Shown piece after piece: positions 1 through 8,118 of a DNA stretch of 64,000 nucleotides. A program made the translations under genes and the position numbers. Within the stretch, counting starts at the first letter, position 1. The number at the start of each line of letters is the position of its first letter. The notes under the pieces were generated by a model. It made no database searches. It was not told the origin of the DNA and saw nothing but the letters and a program-made list of their open reading frames with translations. Source of the stretch: Leisingera caerulea DSM 24564 (lineage in GTDB: Bacteria; Pseudomonadota; Alphaproteobacteria; Rhodobacterales; Rhodobacteraceae); assembly GCF_000473325.1 (NCBI RefSeq), contig NZ_KI421513.1, positions 3,047,217 through 3,111,216 of the forward strand, written 5' to 3'.

Positions 1-116
1 CCGACATCACCGTCGCCACCGCAACCAAGGGCCGCGTGCGCGCCTTTGGCAGGGTCTGGGATTTCGACGGCCGCTCTGCCGAGATCTGCCAGATCGACTG
101 GCACGGCCCGAAGTAA
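1..116 (+). CDS. C-terminal end of an unidentified protein (possibly hotdog-fold thioesterase)
   Basis: The window opens inside a reading frame that runs to a TAA at 114-116. Only about 37 residues are visible, ending in IDWHGPK. The pattern of alternating hydrophobic strands (TVATATKGRVRAFGRVWDFD, then GRSAEICQID) resembles the last strands of a PaaI-like hotdog thioesterase, where an acyl-group modifying enzyme ends with a 'GR..A....' strand. This is a weak resemblance and the enzyme cannot be identified from the fragment. It lies 69 bp upstream of dmdA on the same strand, so it could belong to the same transcript. Confidence 0.45.
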   Translation, partial: DITVATATKGRVRAFGRVWDFDGRSAEICQIDWHGPK

Positions 117-185
117 ACGGCTTTTCCGGCGGCGGCGCCTGCGCGGCCGCCGGGCATCCTGCGCATGGTTCTGGGAGGATACGCC

Positions 186-1289
186 ATGGCCCTGATTTCC
201 CCGTCGCGCCGCCTTCGGCGCACCCCGTTCTCCGATGGCGTCGAAGCCGCCGGCGTCAAGGCCTATACGGTCTACAACCGGATGCTGCTGCCCACTGTTT
301 TTGACAGCGTGGAAGCCGACTACCGCCACCTGAAACAGCATGTGCAAGTCTGGGACGTGGCCTGCGAGCGCCAGGTGGAGCTGCGCGGCCCAGACGCCGG
401 ACGGCTGATGCAGATGCTGACGCCCCGCGATCTGCGCGGCATGACGGCAGGGCAGTGTTTCTACGTGCCCATCGTCGACGAGACCGGCGGCATGCTGAAC
501 GATCCTGTGGCGGTCAAGCTGAGCGACGACCGCTGGTGGATTTCGATTGCCGACAGCGATCTGCTGTTGTGGGTCAAGGGCATCGCCAACGGCTGGCGGC
601 TGGATGTGCTGGTGGACGAGCCCGACGTCTCGCCGCTCGCCATTCAAGGCCCCCGCGCGGACGACCTGATGGACCGCGTCTTTGGCGAGGACGTGCGCAA
701 GATCCGCTTCTTCCGCTTCGGCATCTTCCAGTTCGAGGGCCGCGACATGGTGATCGCGCGCTCAGGCTATTCCAAACAGGGCGGCTATGAGATCTACCTT
801 GAAGGCGGCGACCTTGGGATGCCGCTGTGGAACCGGCTGTTCGAAGCGGGCGAGGATCTGCAGGTCCGGGCCGGCTGCCCCAACCTGATCGAGCGGATCG
901 AGGGCGGGCTGCTGAGCTACGGCAACGACATGACCGACGACAATACCCCGCATGAATGCGGGCTTGGCAAGTTCTGCAATACTCACACGGCAATTGGCTG
1001 CATTGGCCGCGACGCCCTGCTGCGGGTGGCCAAGGAGGGCCCGGTGCAGCAGATCCGCCCGATTGCGATCGACGGCGATGCGGTGCCGGGCTGCGACCGG
1101 CCCTGGCCGGTCTTTGCAAATGGCAAGCGGGCGGGGCAGGTGACGTCCGCCGCCTGGTCACCGGACTTTGAGACCAACGTTTCGATCGGCATGATCCGCA
1201 TGACCCATTGGGATGCGGGCACGAAACTTGAGGTGGAGACACCTGACGGTATGCGCACAGCCACCGTGCGCGACACATTCTGGATTTAA
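186..1289 (+). CDS. dmdA: Dimethylsulfoniopropionate demethylase DmdA
   Basis: Transfers one methyl group of DMSP to tetrahydrofolate, giving methylmercaptopropionate and 5-methyl-THF; a cytoplasmic enzyme of the GcvT/aminomethyltransferase fold. The protein is 367 residues, the usual DmdA length, and reads as a GcvT-type protein from end to end (early VWDVACERQVELRGPDA, central ARSGYSKQGGYEIYLEGGD, late CGLGKFC, and a GcvT C-terminal barrel ending in TVRDTFWI). I chose ATG 186 because a GGGAGGA ribosome site lies just before it; an in-frame ATG at 165 has none. Only 11 bp separate it from acuI, the arrangement known in Ruegeria pomeroyi, which strongly supports DmdA over a generic glycine-cleavage T protein. 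Confidence 0.93.
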   Translation: MALISPSRRLRRTPFSDGVEAAGVKAYTVYNRMLLPTVFDSVEADYRHLKQHVQVWDVACERQVELRGPDAGRLMQMLTPRDLRGMTAGQCFYVPIVDETGGMLNDPVAVKLSDDRWWISIADSDLLLWVKGIANGWRLDVLVDEPDVSPLAIQGPRADDLMDRVFGEDVRKIRFFRFGIFQFEGRDMVIARSGYSKQGGYEIYLEGGDLGMPLWNRLFEAGEDLQVRAGCPNLIERIEGGLLSYGNDMTDDNTPHECGLGKFCNTHTAIGCIGRDALLRVAKEGPVQQIRPIAIDGDAVPGCDRPWPVFANGKRAGQVTSAAWSPDFETNVSIGMIRMTHWDAGTKLEVETPDGMRTATVRDTFWI

Positions 1290-1300
1290 GGAGAAGGCAG

Positions 1301-2293
1301 ATGTTCAACGCTTTGGTTGTGAACAAGGACGAAGAGAGCGGCAAGACCTCCGCCGCGGTCGAGCAGATCAGCCTCGATCAGCTGCCCGAGGGCGAGGTGA
1401 CCGTAGCGGTGGAATATTCCACCGTGAACTACAAAGACGGGCTCTGCATCGGGCCGGGCGGCGGTCTGGTGCGCAAGTATCCGCATGTGCCGGGCATTGA
1501 TTTTGCCGGCACGGTCGAGGCGTCCTCAGACGACCGTTACAAGCCCGGCGACAAGGTGGTGCTGACCGGCTGGCGTGTGGGCGAGGCCCATTGGGGCGGC
1601 TACAGCCAAAAGGCCAACGTGCGCGCCGACTGGCTGGTGCCGCTGCCAGAGGGGCTGGACAGCCGCCAGGCAATGGCTGTGGGCACCGCGGGCTTTACTG
1701 CGATGCTGGCGGTGATGGCGCTGGAGGACCACGGGCTGGAGCCGGGCCACGGGCCGGTGCTGGTGACAGGCGCGGCAGGCGGTGTCGGGTCGGTGGCCAC
1801 TGCAATCCTGGCCAATCTCGGCTATGAGGTGGCTGGCGTCACCGGCCGCCCGGAAACCGCGGACTACCTGAAGTCCCTCGGCGCAACCCAGATCGTGGCC
1901 CGCGAGGAGATCAACGAAACCACCAAGCGGCCGCTGGAAAGCGAAACCTGGGCGGGCTGCGTGGACGCCGTTGGCGGCGCCATGCTGGCGCGTGTGCTGG
2001 GGCAGATGAAATACGGCGCCTCAGTCGCGGCGGTTGGTCTGGCGGGCGGCGCCGCGCTGCCGGCCACCGTTGTTCCGTTCCTGCTGCGCGGTGTGAACCT
2101 GCTGGGCATCGACTCCGTCATGCAGCCCTATGATAACCGCGTCCGCGCCTGGCAGCGGATCGCCAAGGACCTGCCGATGGACAAGCTGGAAGCGATGATC
2201 CATCCCGCAACGCTGGGCGATCTGCCGCAACTGGGGGCGGATATCCTCAAGGGCCAGGTCAAGGGCCGCGTCGTGGTGGACGTCAACGCCTAA
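1301..2293 (+). CDS. acuI: Acrylyl-CoA reductase AcuI (NADPH-dependent)
   Basis: Medium-chain dehydrogenase/reductase of the YhdH/YhfP type, 330 residues, which reduces acryloyl-CoA to propionyl-CoA. This removes the toxic acrylate arm of DMSP breakdown and feeds propionate metabolism. The N-terminal GroES-like domain contains YKDGLCIGPGGG and PHVPGIDFAGTV; the Rossmann part has the glycine-rich loop TGAAGGVGSVA at about residues 152-162. A GGAGAAGG site precedes ATG 1301. It follows dmdA by 11 bp and is closed by a clear terminator, so the two form a compact DMSP operon. YhdH-family quinone-reductase names would be the generic alternative; the dmdA neighbour decides the call. Confidence 0.92.
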   Translation: MFNALVVNKDEESGKTSAAVEQISLDQLPEGEVTVAVEYSTVNYKDGLCIGPGGGLVRKYPHVPGIDFAGTVEASSDDRYKPGDKVVLTGWRVGEAHWGGYSQKANVRADWLVPLPEGLDSRQAMAVGTAGFTAMLAVMALEDHGLEPGHGPVLVTGAAGGVGSVATAILANLGYEVAGVTGRPETADYLKSLGATQIVAREEINETTKRPLESETWAGCVDAVGGAMLARVLGQMKYGASVAAVGLAGGAALPATVVPFLLRGVNLLGIDSVMQPYDNRVRAWQRIAKDLPMDKLEAMIHPATLGDLPQLGADILKGQVKGRVVVDVNA

Positions 2294-2323
2294 ATCATTA
2301 TAATACATTCGTATCTGTCGGAT

Positions 2324-2351
2324 AAACGCGCGGCGATGTCCGCGCGTTTTT
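2324..2351 (+). terminator. Rho-independent terminator of dmdA-acuI
   Basis: A perfect 10 bp stem (AAACGCGCGG at 2324-2333 pairing with CCGCGCGTTT at 2340-2349) with a six-base loop, running into Ts. It starts 30 bp after the acuI stop and ends the DMSP operon. Confidence 0.85.
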
Positions 2352-2488
2352 CATGCGTACCGCGGCCCTGCCGCGGTCCTAGGGTGGGTGCAGCGCCGCG
2401 ATTATGCGGCCCCGGTACCGCCCCGCCCGGTGCGCTGTTGGCGACTGTGCCGCAGACGCATTGAATTTGAAGCAAGAGGAGGGAGACC

Positions 2489-2908
2489 GTGTATTCCAGA
2501 ATCATGGTGCCCGTCGATCTGACCCACGCCGACCGCCTGGAACGGGCGCTGCAATTGGCATCGGATCTCGCGCATCTTTACAAAGCAGAAGTGATTTTCG
2601 TGGGGGTGACCTCACCCCAGCCCAGCAAGGTGGCGCATAACCCGCAGGAGTTCTCCGCAAAACTCGATGAGTTCGCGTCCGGCCAGGCAGCCAAGCACAG
2701 CATTACCGCTTCGGGCCATGCGGTGGTCAGCCACGATCCGGCGGTGGATCTTGATAAGACGCTGATCAAGGCCTGCAGCGATACCGGGGCAGAGCTTATC
2801 GTGATGGCAAGCCACGTCCCGAGCGTGAGCGACTACCTGTTCCACGCCCATGGCGGACGGGTCGCAGAAAAGGCGCCGGTGTCGGTGCTGGTCGTGCGCG
2901 AGAGCTGA
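2489..2908 (+). CDS. Universal stress protein (UspA family)
   Basis: A single-domain Usp protein of 139 residues. It starts with MYSRIMVPVDLTHADRLERAL (the Usp first strand and helix) and ends with HGGRVAEKAPVSVLVVRES, which carries the family's C-terminal G-x(9)-G-S/T-like ATP-binding region in altered form (AHGGRVAEKAPVSVLVV). The start is GTG 2489, fixed by a strong GAGGAGGGA site just upstream. The next gene, a BCCT osmolyte carrier, begins 98 bp downstream on the same strand. Usp proteins beside osmolyte transporters are known from TeaD of the Halomonas TeaABC ectoine system, so a regulatory role on the carrier is possible but inferred. Confidence 0.88.
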   Translation: MYSRIMVPVDLTHADRLERALQLASDLAHLYKAEVIFVGVTSPQPSKVAHNPQEFSAKLDEFASGQAAKHSITASGHAVVSHDPAVDLDKTLIKACSDTGAELIVMASHVPSVSDYLFHAHGGRVAEKAPVSVLVVRES

Positions 2909-3006
2909 CCGGCGGGGCCCGTTGAACGCGCAAGCGCCAGTTTGCGGGGCCAATGTTTGCAAGGCCGAAGGATAATGGGCCGGAGTTTACAGGGAAGGAG
3001 GCCGCA

Positions 3007-4647
3007 ATGGCTGACGAAACCACAAATCAGGGTATCCCCGCGCCTGAAGGCGAAGCGGATATCATCGATACCGAATACGAGATCGGTCAAGACAATATCG
3101 AAACCCAGATCGGCCCGTTCGGGGTCGACATTCACAACCCGGTGTTCCTGGTCTCAGGCCTGGTGATCGTAGCCTTCGTGTTCTACGCGCTGGCGCTGCC
3201 GGAGCAGGCGGCAACATTTTTCAACTGGCTGCGCCCCGCGGTCACCAGCAGTTTTGACTGGTTCTTCTTTGGCGCCGCGGATTTGTTTGTCCTGTTCTGC
3301 CTGTTTTTGATCGTCTCCCCCTGGGGCAGCGTTCGCCTGGGCGGCAACGAGGCAACGCCGGACTACAGCTACATGGGCTGGTTTGCGATGCTGTTTGCCG
3401 CGGGCATGGGCATTGGTCTGATGTTCTATGGCGTCAGCGAACCGATGAGCCATTTCTCCACCGCTTTCGGCGGCACGGCCGTGCCCGAAGGCGGCGGCGC
3501 CCGCACCGACTGGGCACCACTGGGGGCTGCTGCGGGGGATGAGGCCGCGGCGGTGCGTCTGGGCATGGCGGCGACAATCTTCCATTGGGGGCTGCACCCC
3601 TGGGCAATCTACGCCATCGTGGCTTTGGCGCTGGCGCTGTTCACCTACAATAAGGGCCTGCCGCTCACCATCCGCTCTGCCTTCTACCCGATCTTCGGGG
3701 AGCGTATCTGGGGCTGGACAGGCCATATCATCGACATCCTGGCGGTCTTTGCCACGCTGTTCGGCCTCGCCACATCGCTGGGGTTCGGCGCGACCCAGGC
3801 AAATGCCGGCCTGAATGAGCTGTTCGGCGTGCCAACGGGCGCAACCACCGAGGTGATCCTGATATCCGCGATCACCGCAGTGGCCCTGATTTCGGTGCTG
3901 CGCGGCCTGGACGGCGGCGTCAAGGTGCTGTCGGAAATCAACATGGGGCTGGCGTTCCTGCTGCTGGTTTTTGTGCTGCTGGTGGGGCCGACCATGGCGA
4001 TCCTGACCGGGTTTGCCTCCAGCCTGATGGCCTATATCGAGTATCTGCCGGCACTGTCGAACCCGATCGGGCGCGAGGATGTGAACTTCAGCCAGGGCTG
4101 GACCGCTTTCTATTGGGCGTGGTGGATCAGCTGGTCGCCGTTTGTCGGCATGTTCATCGCCCGCGTCAGCCGCGGCCGCAGCGTGCGGGAATTCGTGATC
4201 TGCGTGCTGCTGATCCCCAGCCTGGTCTGCGTGCTGTGGATGAGCGTCTTTGGCGGCACCGCGATCCACCAGGTGGTCGCTGACGGGTTCACCGGGGCGC
4301 AGGACGCGTCGCTTGAACTCAAGCTGTTCAAGATGCTGGGCGAGCTGCCGCTGGCCGGGATCACCTCCTTTGTGGGGATCGTGCTGGTCGTCGTGTTCTT
4401 CGTGACCTCGTCCGACTCCGGCTCGCTGGTGATCGACACTATCACCGCAGGCGGCAAGGTCGATGCGCCGGTGCCGCAGCGGGTGTTCTGGTGCATCTTC
4501 GAGGGTGCCGTTGCCATCGTGCTGCTGCTGGGCGGCGGTCTGGCGGCGCTGCAGGCGATGGTGATCTCCACCGGTCTGCCGTTCACTGTGGTTCTGCTGC
4601 TGATGTGCTGGGCCATCTTCCGCGGGCTGCAGACCGAAGCGCGCTGA
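3007..4647 (+). CDS. BCCT-family betaine/choline/DMSP transporter
   Basis: Secondary transporter of the betaine-carnitine-choline family in the inner membrane, 546 residues with about twelve membrane spans. The diagnostic glycine-rich stretch GMGIG at residues 133-137, followed by LMFYGVSEP, matches the sodium-coupled betaine carriers rather than the proton-independent CaiT type. The Trp-rich substrate box WAWWISWSPF and RVSRGRSVREF lie near residues 367-390. I chose ATG 3007 behind an AAGGGAAGGAGG site; the upstream in-frame ATG at 2953 lacks one. The C-terminal tail after the last span is very short, so the long osmosensing tail of BetP is missing. Next to dmdA-acuI, DMSP is a likely substrate along with glycine betaine (inference). 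Confidence 0.92.
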   Translation: MADETTNQGIPAPEGEADIIDTEYEIGQDNIETQIGPFGVDIHNPVFLVSGLVIVAFVFYALALPEQAATFFNWLRPAVTSSFDWFFFGAADLFVLFCLFLIVSPWGSVRLGGNEATPDYSYMGWFAMLFAAGMGIGLMFYGVSEPMSHFSTAFGGTAVPEGGGARTDWAPLGAAAGDEAAAVRLGMAATIFHWGLHPWAIYAIVALALALFTYNKGLPLTIRSAFYPIFGERIWGWTGHIIDILAVFATLFGLATSLGFGATQANAGLNELFGVPTGATTEVILISAITAVALISVLRGLDGGVKVLSEINMGLAFLLLVFVLLVGPTMAILTGFASSLMAYIEYLPALSNPIGREDVNFSQGWTAFYWAWWISWSPFVGMFIARVSRGRSVREFVICVLLIPSLVCVLWMSVFGGTAIHQVVADGFTGAQDASLELKLFKMLGELPLAGITSFVGIVLVVVFFVTSSDSGSLVIDTITAGGKVDAPVPQRVFWCIFEGAVAIVLLLGGGLAALQAMVISTGLPFTVVLLLMCWAIFRGLQTEAR

Positions 4648-4669
4648 GGCTTCTGGCAGCGGAAATAGG

Positions 4670-4702
4670 AACGCCCCGGCTGCAGAGCCGGGGCGTTTTT
4701 TT
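4670..4702. terminator. Terminator between the BCCT gene and the convergent VOC gene
   Basis: A perfect 12 bp stem (4670-4681 with 4686-4697), tetraloop GCAG, and seven Ts on the plus strand. The complementary strand also begins with As that become Us, so it can serve both convergent genes; the VOC gene stops 5 bp beyond it. Confidence 0.88.
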
Positions 4703-4706
4703 AGTG

Positions 4707-5087
4707 TCAGTCGTTGTATTTGAAGAACCCCAGCGAATTGCCATCCGGGTCGGTCGCATAAAAGAACCGCCCCGGCGGGATGGCGATAGTCTCCGACACC
4801 ACCTTGCCGCCCGCGTCCGTTACCCGCTCCATCACGTCCTCCAGCGCGCCCTCTGCCGTCAGGTGCAGCGTCGGTCCGCGGCCGTCGCCTGCGGGTTTGC
4901 CGGGGTAAAGATGCAACGCGATCCCCGCCGCCTGATCAGCGGGCTTGAACATCGCTATAGGGTTGGGCCCGCTGGTGTCGATGCTCAGCTCCGCACCGGT
5001 GACCTTGGAATAAAACGTTACCGCCGCGTCCAGATCGCTCACGGGCAGCTCGCCCCAGACCAGAAAATCCTTGGGAGTAAAGGCCAT
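4707..5087 (-). CDS. VOC/glyoxalase-like domain protein
   Basis: A small vicinal-oxygen-chelate fold protein of 126 residues. It shows the paired beta-alpha-beta-beta-beta modules: DFLVWGELPVSDLDAAVTFY at the start and a second module with LEDVMERVTDAGG and FFYATDPDGNSLGFF, typical of glyoxalase/bleomycin-resistance/dioxygenase relatives. The substrate cannot be told. The start at 5087 is set by a GGAGGA site seven bases upstream; the upstream in-frame ATG at 5117 would overlap that site. It is convergent with the BCCT gene and divergent from the aminotransferase-like gene. Confidence 0.82.
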   Translation of the reverse strand: MAFTPKDFLVWGELPVSDLDAAVTFYSKVTGAELSIDTSGPNPIAMFKPADQAAGIALHLYPGKPAGDGRGPTLHLTAEGALEDVMERVTDAGGKVVSETIAIPPGRFFYATDPDGNSLGFFKYND

Positions 5088-5351
5088 GTCAAATCCTCCA
5101 TGTTTGCCTGGGGGCAAGGTCTCATGCCCTGATGACAGTTTCCGGCATCAGCCTTGCCGCTTGACCGGACCGCCGGTGCTACGCTACGACCCTTGCGTCC
5201 TGCCCGGCCTTTTGCGCCTTGCAGGGCTGCCTGCGATCCCTCAATCCTTGTGCGGGAGCGCGGCTCGGCTGGAAGACCTGCCATGTTCGGGGAGATCCCT
5301 GGCATGTGCCGGCCTTCCCATCGGACCGCAGCGATTGAGGAGAGATTTGCA

Positions 5352-6575
5352 ATGACTGCATTGGATATTGATTTTGTCCGGGCCCAGTTTCCGGCCTTTG
5401 CCGAACCCAGCCTTCAGGGCCAAGCGTTTTTTGAGAACGCGGGCGGCTCTTACACCTGCCGGCAGGTGATTGACCGGCTGATCCGCTTTTACACCCAGCG
5501 CAAGGTTCAGCCCTATGCCGCCTATGAGGCCTCGCGCCTGGGCGGGGAAGAGATGGACGAGGCCCGCGCCCGCCTCGCGGCCCTTATGGGCGTTGCCACG
5601 GATGAGCTGAGCTTCGGCCCCTCGACCACCCAGAACACCTATGTTCTGGCCCAGGCCTTCCGCAAGTTCATGAAACCAGGCGAGGCCATCATCGTCACCA
5701 ACCAGGACCACGAGGCCAACAGCGGCCCCTGGCGGCGGCTGGCAGAGGAGGGGATTGAGGTCCGCGAATGGCAGATCGACCCGCAGACCGGTCATTTGGA
5801 CGTGGCGCAGCTGGAAACCCTGCTGGACGAGAAGGTGCGCCTCGTCTGCTTCCCGCATTGCTCCAACGTGGTGGGTGAAATCAACCCGGTGGCAGAGATC
5901 ACCGCGATGGCGCACGCCGCTGGCGCCTTTGTCTGCGTCGACGGCGTCTCTTACGCGCCGCACGGGTTGCCCAACGTGGATGAACTGGGGGCCGACATCT
6001 ACCTGTTCTCCGCCTATAAGACCTATGGTCCGCATCAGGGCATCATGGTGATCCGCAAGGCGCTGGGAGAACTGCTCCCGAACCAGGCGCATTACTTCAA
6101 CGCTGAGAGCCTCTACAAACGCTTCACCCCGGCAGGTCCGGACCACGCCCAGGTGGCAGCCTCGGCCGGCATGGCGGATTACTTCGAGGCGCTGGCCGCC
6201 CATCATGGCCACGCGGGCACCGCGGCGGAAACCGGGGCCTTTGTCCACGACCTGATGCGCGCGCATGAGATCAAGCTGCTGCAGCCGCTGCTGGACGCGG
6301 TCAGCGACCGCAACGACGTGCGCCTCCTGGGGCCGTCCCGGGCCGAAAACCGCGCGCCGACGGTGGCCCTGTCCCTGAACCGTGCCGCGGAACCGGTTGC
6401 GGCGCAGCTGGCAGAATTTGGCATCATGGCCGGGGGCGGCGATTTCTATGCCGTCCGCGCGCTGGAGGCGATGGGCATTGATCCGGCCGAGGGCGTGCTG
6501 CGTATCAGCTTTACCCACTACACGTCCGAGGCAGAGGTCGCGAAGCTGATCGAGGCCCTTGACCGGGTTGTGTGA
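5352..6575 (+). CDS. Cysteine desulfurase-like class V aminotransferase (VC1184/TIGR01976-like)
   Basis: PLP-dependent fold-type I protein of 407 residues. The pyridoxal lysine is K223 in SAYKTYGPHQG, the ring-stacking histidine is in NQDHEAN near residue 120, and the aspartate that contacts the ring nitrogen is in VCVDGVSYAPH near 197. The N-terminus (FFENAGGSYTCRQVIDRL...AYEASRLGGEEMDEAR) matches the cysteine-desulfurase-like branch rather than IscS or SufS, and no catalytic-loop cysteine of the IscS type is apparent, so the real substrate is unknown. ATG 5352 has a GAGGAGAG site; longer in-frame starts at 5154 onward do not look like protein. It precedes the photolyase gene by 37 bp and may be cotranscribed with it. 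Confidence 0.85.
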   Translation: MTALDIDFVRAQFPAFAEPSLQGQAFFENAGGSYTCRQVIDRLIRFYTQRKVQPYAAYEASRLGGEEMDEARARLAALMGVATDELSFGPSTTQNTYVLAQAFRKFMKPGEAIIVTNQDHEANSGPWRRLAEEGIEVREWQIDPQTGHLDVAQLETLLDEKVRLVCFPHCSNVVGEINPVAEITAMAHAAGAFVCVDGVSYAPHGLPNVDELGADIYLFSAYKTYGPHQGIMVIRKALGELLPNQAHYFNAESLYKRFTPAGPDHAQVAASAGMADYFEALAAHHGHAGTAAETGAFVHDLMRAHEIKLLQPLLDAVSDRNDVRLLGPSRAENRAPTVALSLNRAAEPVAAQLAEFGIMAGGGDFYAVRALEAMGIDPAEGVLRISFTHYTSEAEVAKLIEALDRVV

Positions 6576-6612
6576 CAGGGTGCTGTAACGCGAACAGGAC
6601 AAGGAAAACGAC

Positions 6613-8037
6613 ATGAGCAGCCGTGCCCCGGTGATTTGGTGGATCAGGCGGGATCTCCGCCTCTGCGACAACCCGGCGCTGACGGCTGCCGTGAACAGCG
6701 GCGCCCCGGTTCTGACGGTCTATATCCTGGACGAGCAGGACGAGGCGCTGGGCGCCGCCCCCAAATTCCGCCTTGGCCTGGGGCTGGAACATTTCGGGCA
6801 GCAACTGGCCAAGGCAGGCTCCCGTCTGATCCTGCGCCGGGGCAAGGCGCTGGAGGTTTTGCAGGACCTGATCGCAGAAACCGGGGCAGGGGCCGTGCAC
6901 TGGTCCCGCCTCTACGATCCCCAGGCCATCACACGCGACAGCGAAATCAAGCAGCAGCTGAAGGAGCAGGGCGTCGAGGTGAAGTCCCACGGCGGCCGGC
7001 TTCTGTTCGAACCCTGGACGGTGGAGACCAAGGCCGGCGGCATGTACAAGGTCTACACCCCGTTCTGGAAGGCAGTGCGGAGCCGCGATGTTGACAGCCT
7101 GCTGCCCGCCCCTGGGAACCTGGCCGCACCGGACAGCTGGCCTGCCAGCGAGGTTCTGGCGGATTGGCATATGGGGGCCGCCATGCGCCGCGGGGCGGAT
7201 GTGGTGGCCCGCTATTGCCGGGTGGGCGAAGCCTCAGCGCAGGCACGGCTGGAGGCGTTTCTGGAAGACAGCGTTGAGGACTACAAGGCCCGCCGTGACT
7301 ATCCGGCTGAGGACGCGACCTCAGGCCTGTCGGAAAACCTTGCCTGGGGCGAGATCAGCCCGCACCGGATGTGGCACCAGGGCAGCGCAGCGATGGAGCG
7401 CGGCGGCAAGGGCGCAGAACACTTCCTGAAGGAAATTGTCTGGCGCGAATTCGCCTACCACCTGATGTACAACTCACCCCGCATCCTGACCAAAAGCTGG
7501 CGCGAGGAGTGGCAGGAGTTCCCATGGTCCGAAAAGATCACCCCGCATGTCCAGGCCTGGCAGCGCGGGCAGACCGGTTACGGCTTTGTCGATGCCGCCA
7601 TGCGGGAGCTGTATGTGACTGGCAAGATGCACAACCGGGCCCGGATGATCGTCGCAAGTTTCCTGACCAAGCACCTGATGACGCATTGGAAAATCGGCAT
7701 GGACTGGTTTGCGGAAACGCTTGTGGACTGGGACCCGGCCTCCAACGCCCTGGGCTGGCAATGGGTGGCGGGCTCCGGCCCTGACGCGGCCCCCTTCTTC
7801 CGCGTCTTCAATCCCAGCGGCCAGCTGGACAAATTCGACCCCGAAGGCGCCTACACCGGCCGCTGGATCGCCGATGGCCAGGACAAGCCGCCGCAGACCG
7901 CGCTGGACTTCTTCGACGCTGCGCCTCTGTCGTGGGGTCTGGCCGCCGGCATGCCGCCAGCGGAGCCGGTTGTCAGCCTGCAGGCAGGCCGGGACCGCGC
8001 GCTCACGGCCTATCACGAGGCCCGTGAAAACCGCTAA
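6613..8037 (+). CDS. phrB: Deoxyribodipyrimidine photolyase (class I CPD photolyase)
   Basis: Light-driven repair enzyme for UV-induced cyclobutane pyrimidine dimers, 474 residues. The N-terminal antenna domain starts with PVIWWIRRDLRLCDNPAL; the C-terminal FAD domain carries TSGLSENLAWGEISP, WREFAYHLMY, TGYGFVDAAMRELYVTGKMHNRARM and the WDPASNALGWQWVAGSGPDAAPFFRVFNP region holding the FAD-binding and electron-transfer tryptophan positions. These match class I photolyases more closely than plant or animal cryptochromes. The gene lies between the aminotransferase-like gene and cfa on the same strand. I found no LexA-type site immediately ahead of it. Confidence 0.93.
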   Translation: MSSRAPVIWWIRRDLRLCDNPALTAAVNSGAPVLTVYILDEQDEALGAAPKFRLGLGLEHFGQQLAKAGSRLILRRGKALEVLQDLIAETGAGAVHWSRLYDPQAITRDSEIKQQLKEQGVEVKSHGGRLLFEPWTVETKAGGMYKVYTPFWKAVRSRDVDSLLPAPGNLAAPDSWPASEVLADWHMGAAMRRGADVVARYCRVGEASAQARLEAFLEDSVEDYKARRDYPAEDATSGLSENLAWGEISPHRMWHQGSAAMERGGKGAEHFLKEIVWREFAYHLMYNSPRILTKSWREEWQEFPWSEKITPHVQAWQRGQTGYGFVDAAMRELYVTGKMHNRARMIVASFLTKHLMTHWKIGMDWFAETLVDWDPASNALGWQWVAGSGPDAAPFFRVFNPSGQLDKFDPEGAYTGRWIADGQDKPPQTALDFFDAAPLSWGLAAGMPPAEPVVSLQAGRDRALTAYHEARENR

Positions 8038-8118
8038 CGCACAGTTTTCTTGCCAGAAAGCCCTCTGCGGCCTAGCTTTTCCCTGTAGCACTTCCGTATT
8101 TTGTACAGGGGGAAGCGT

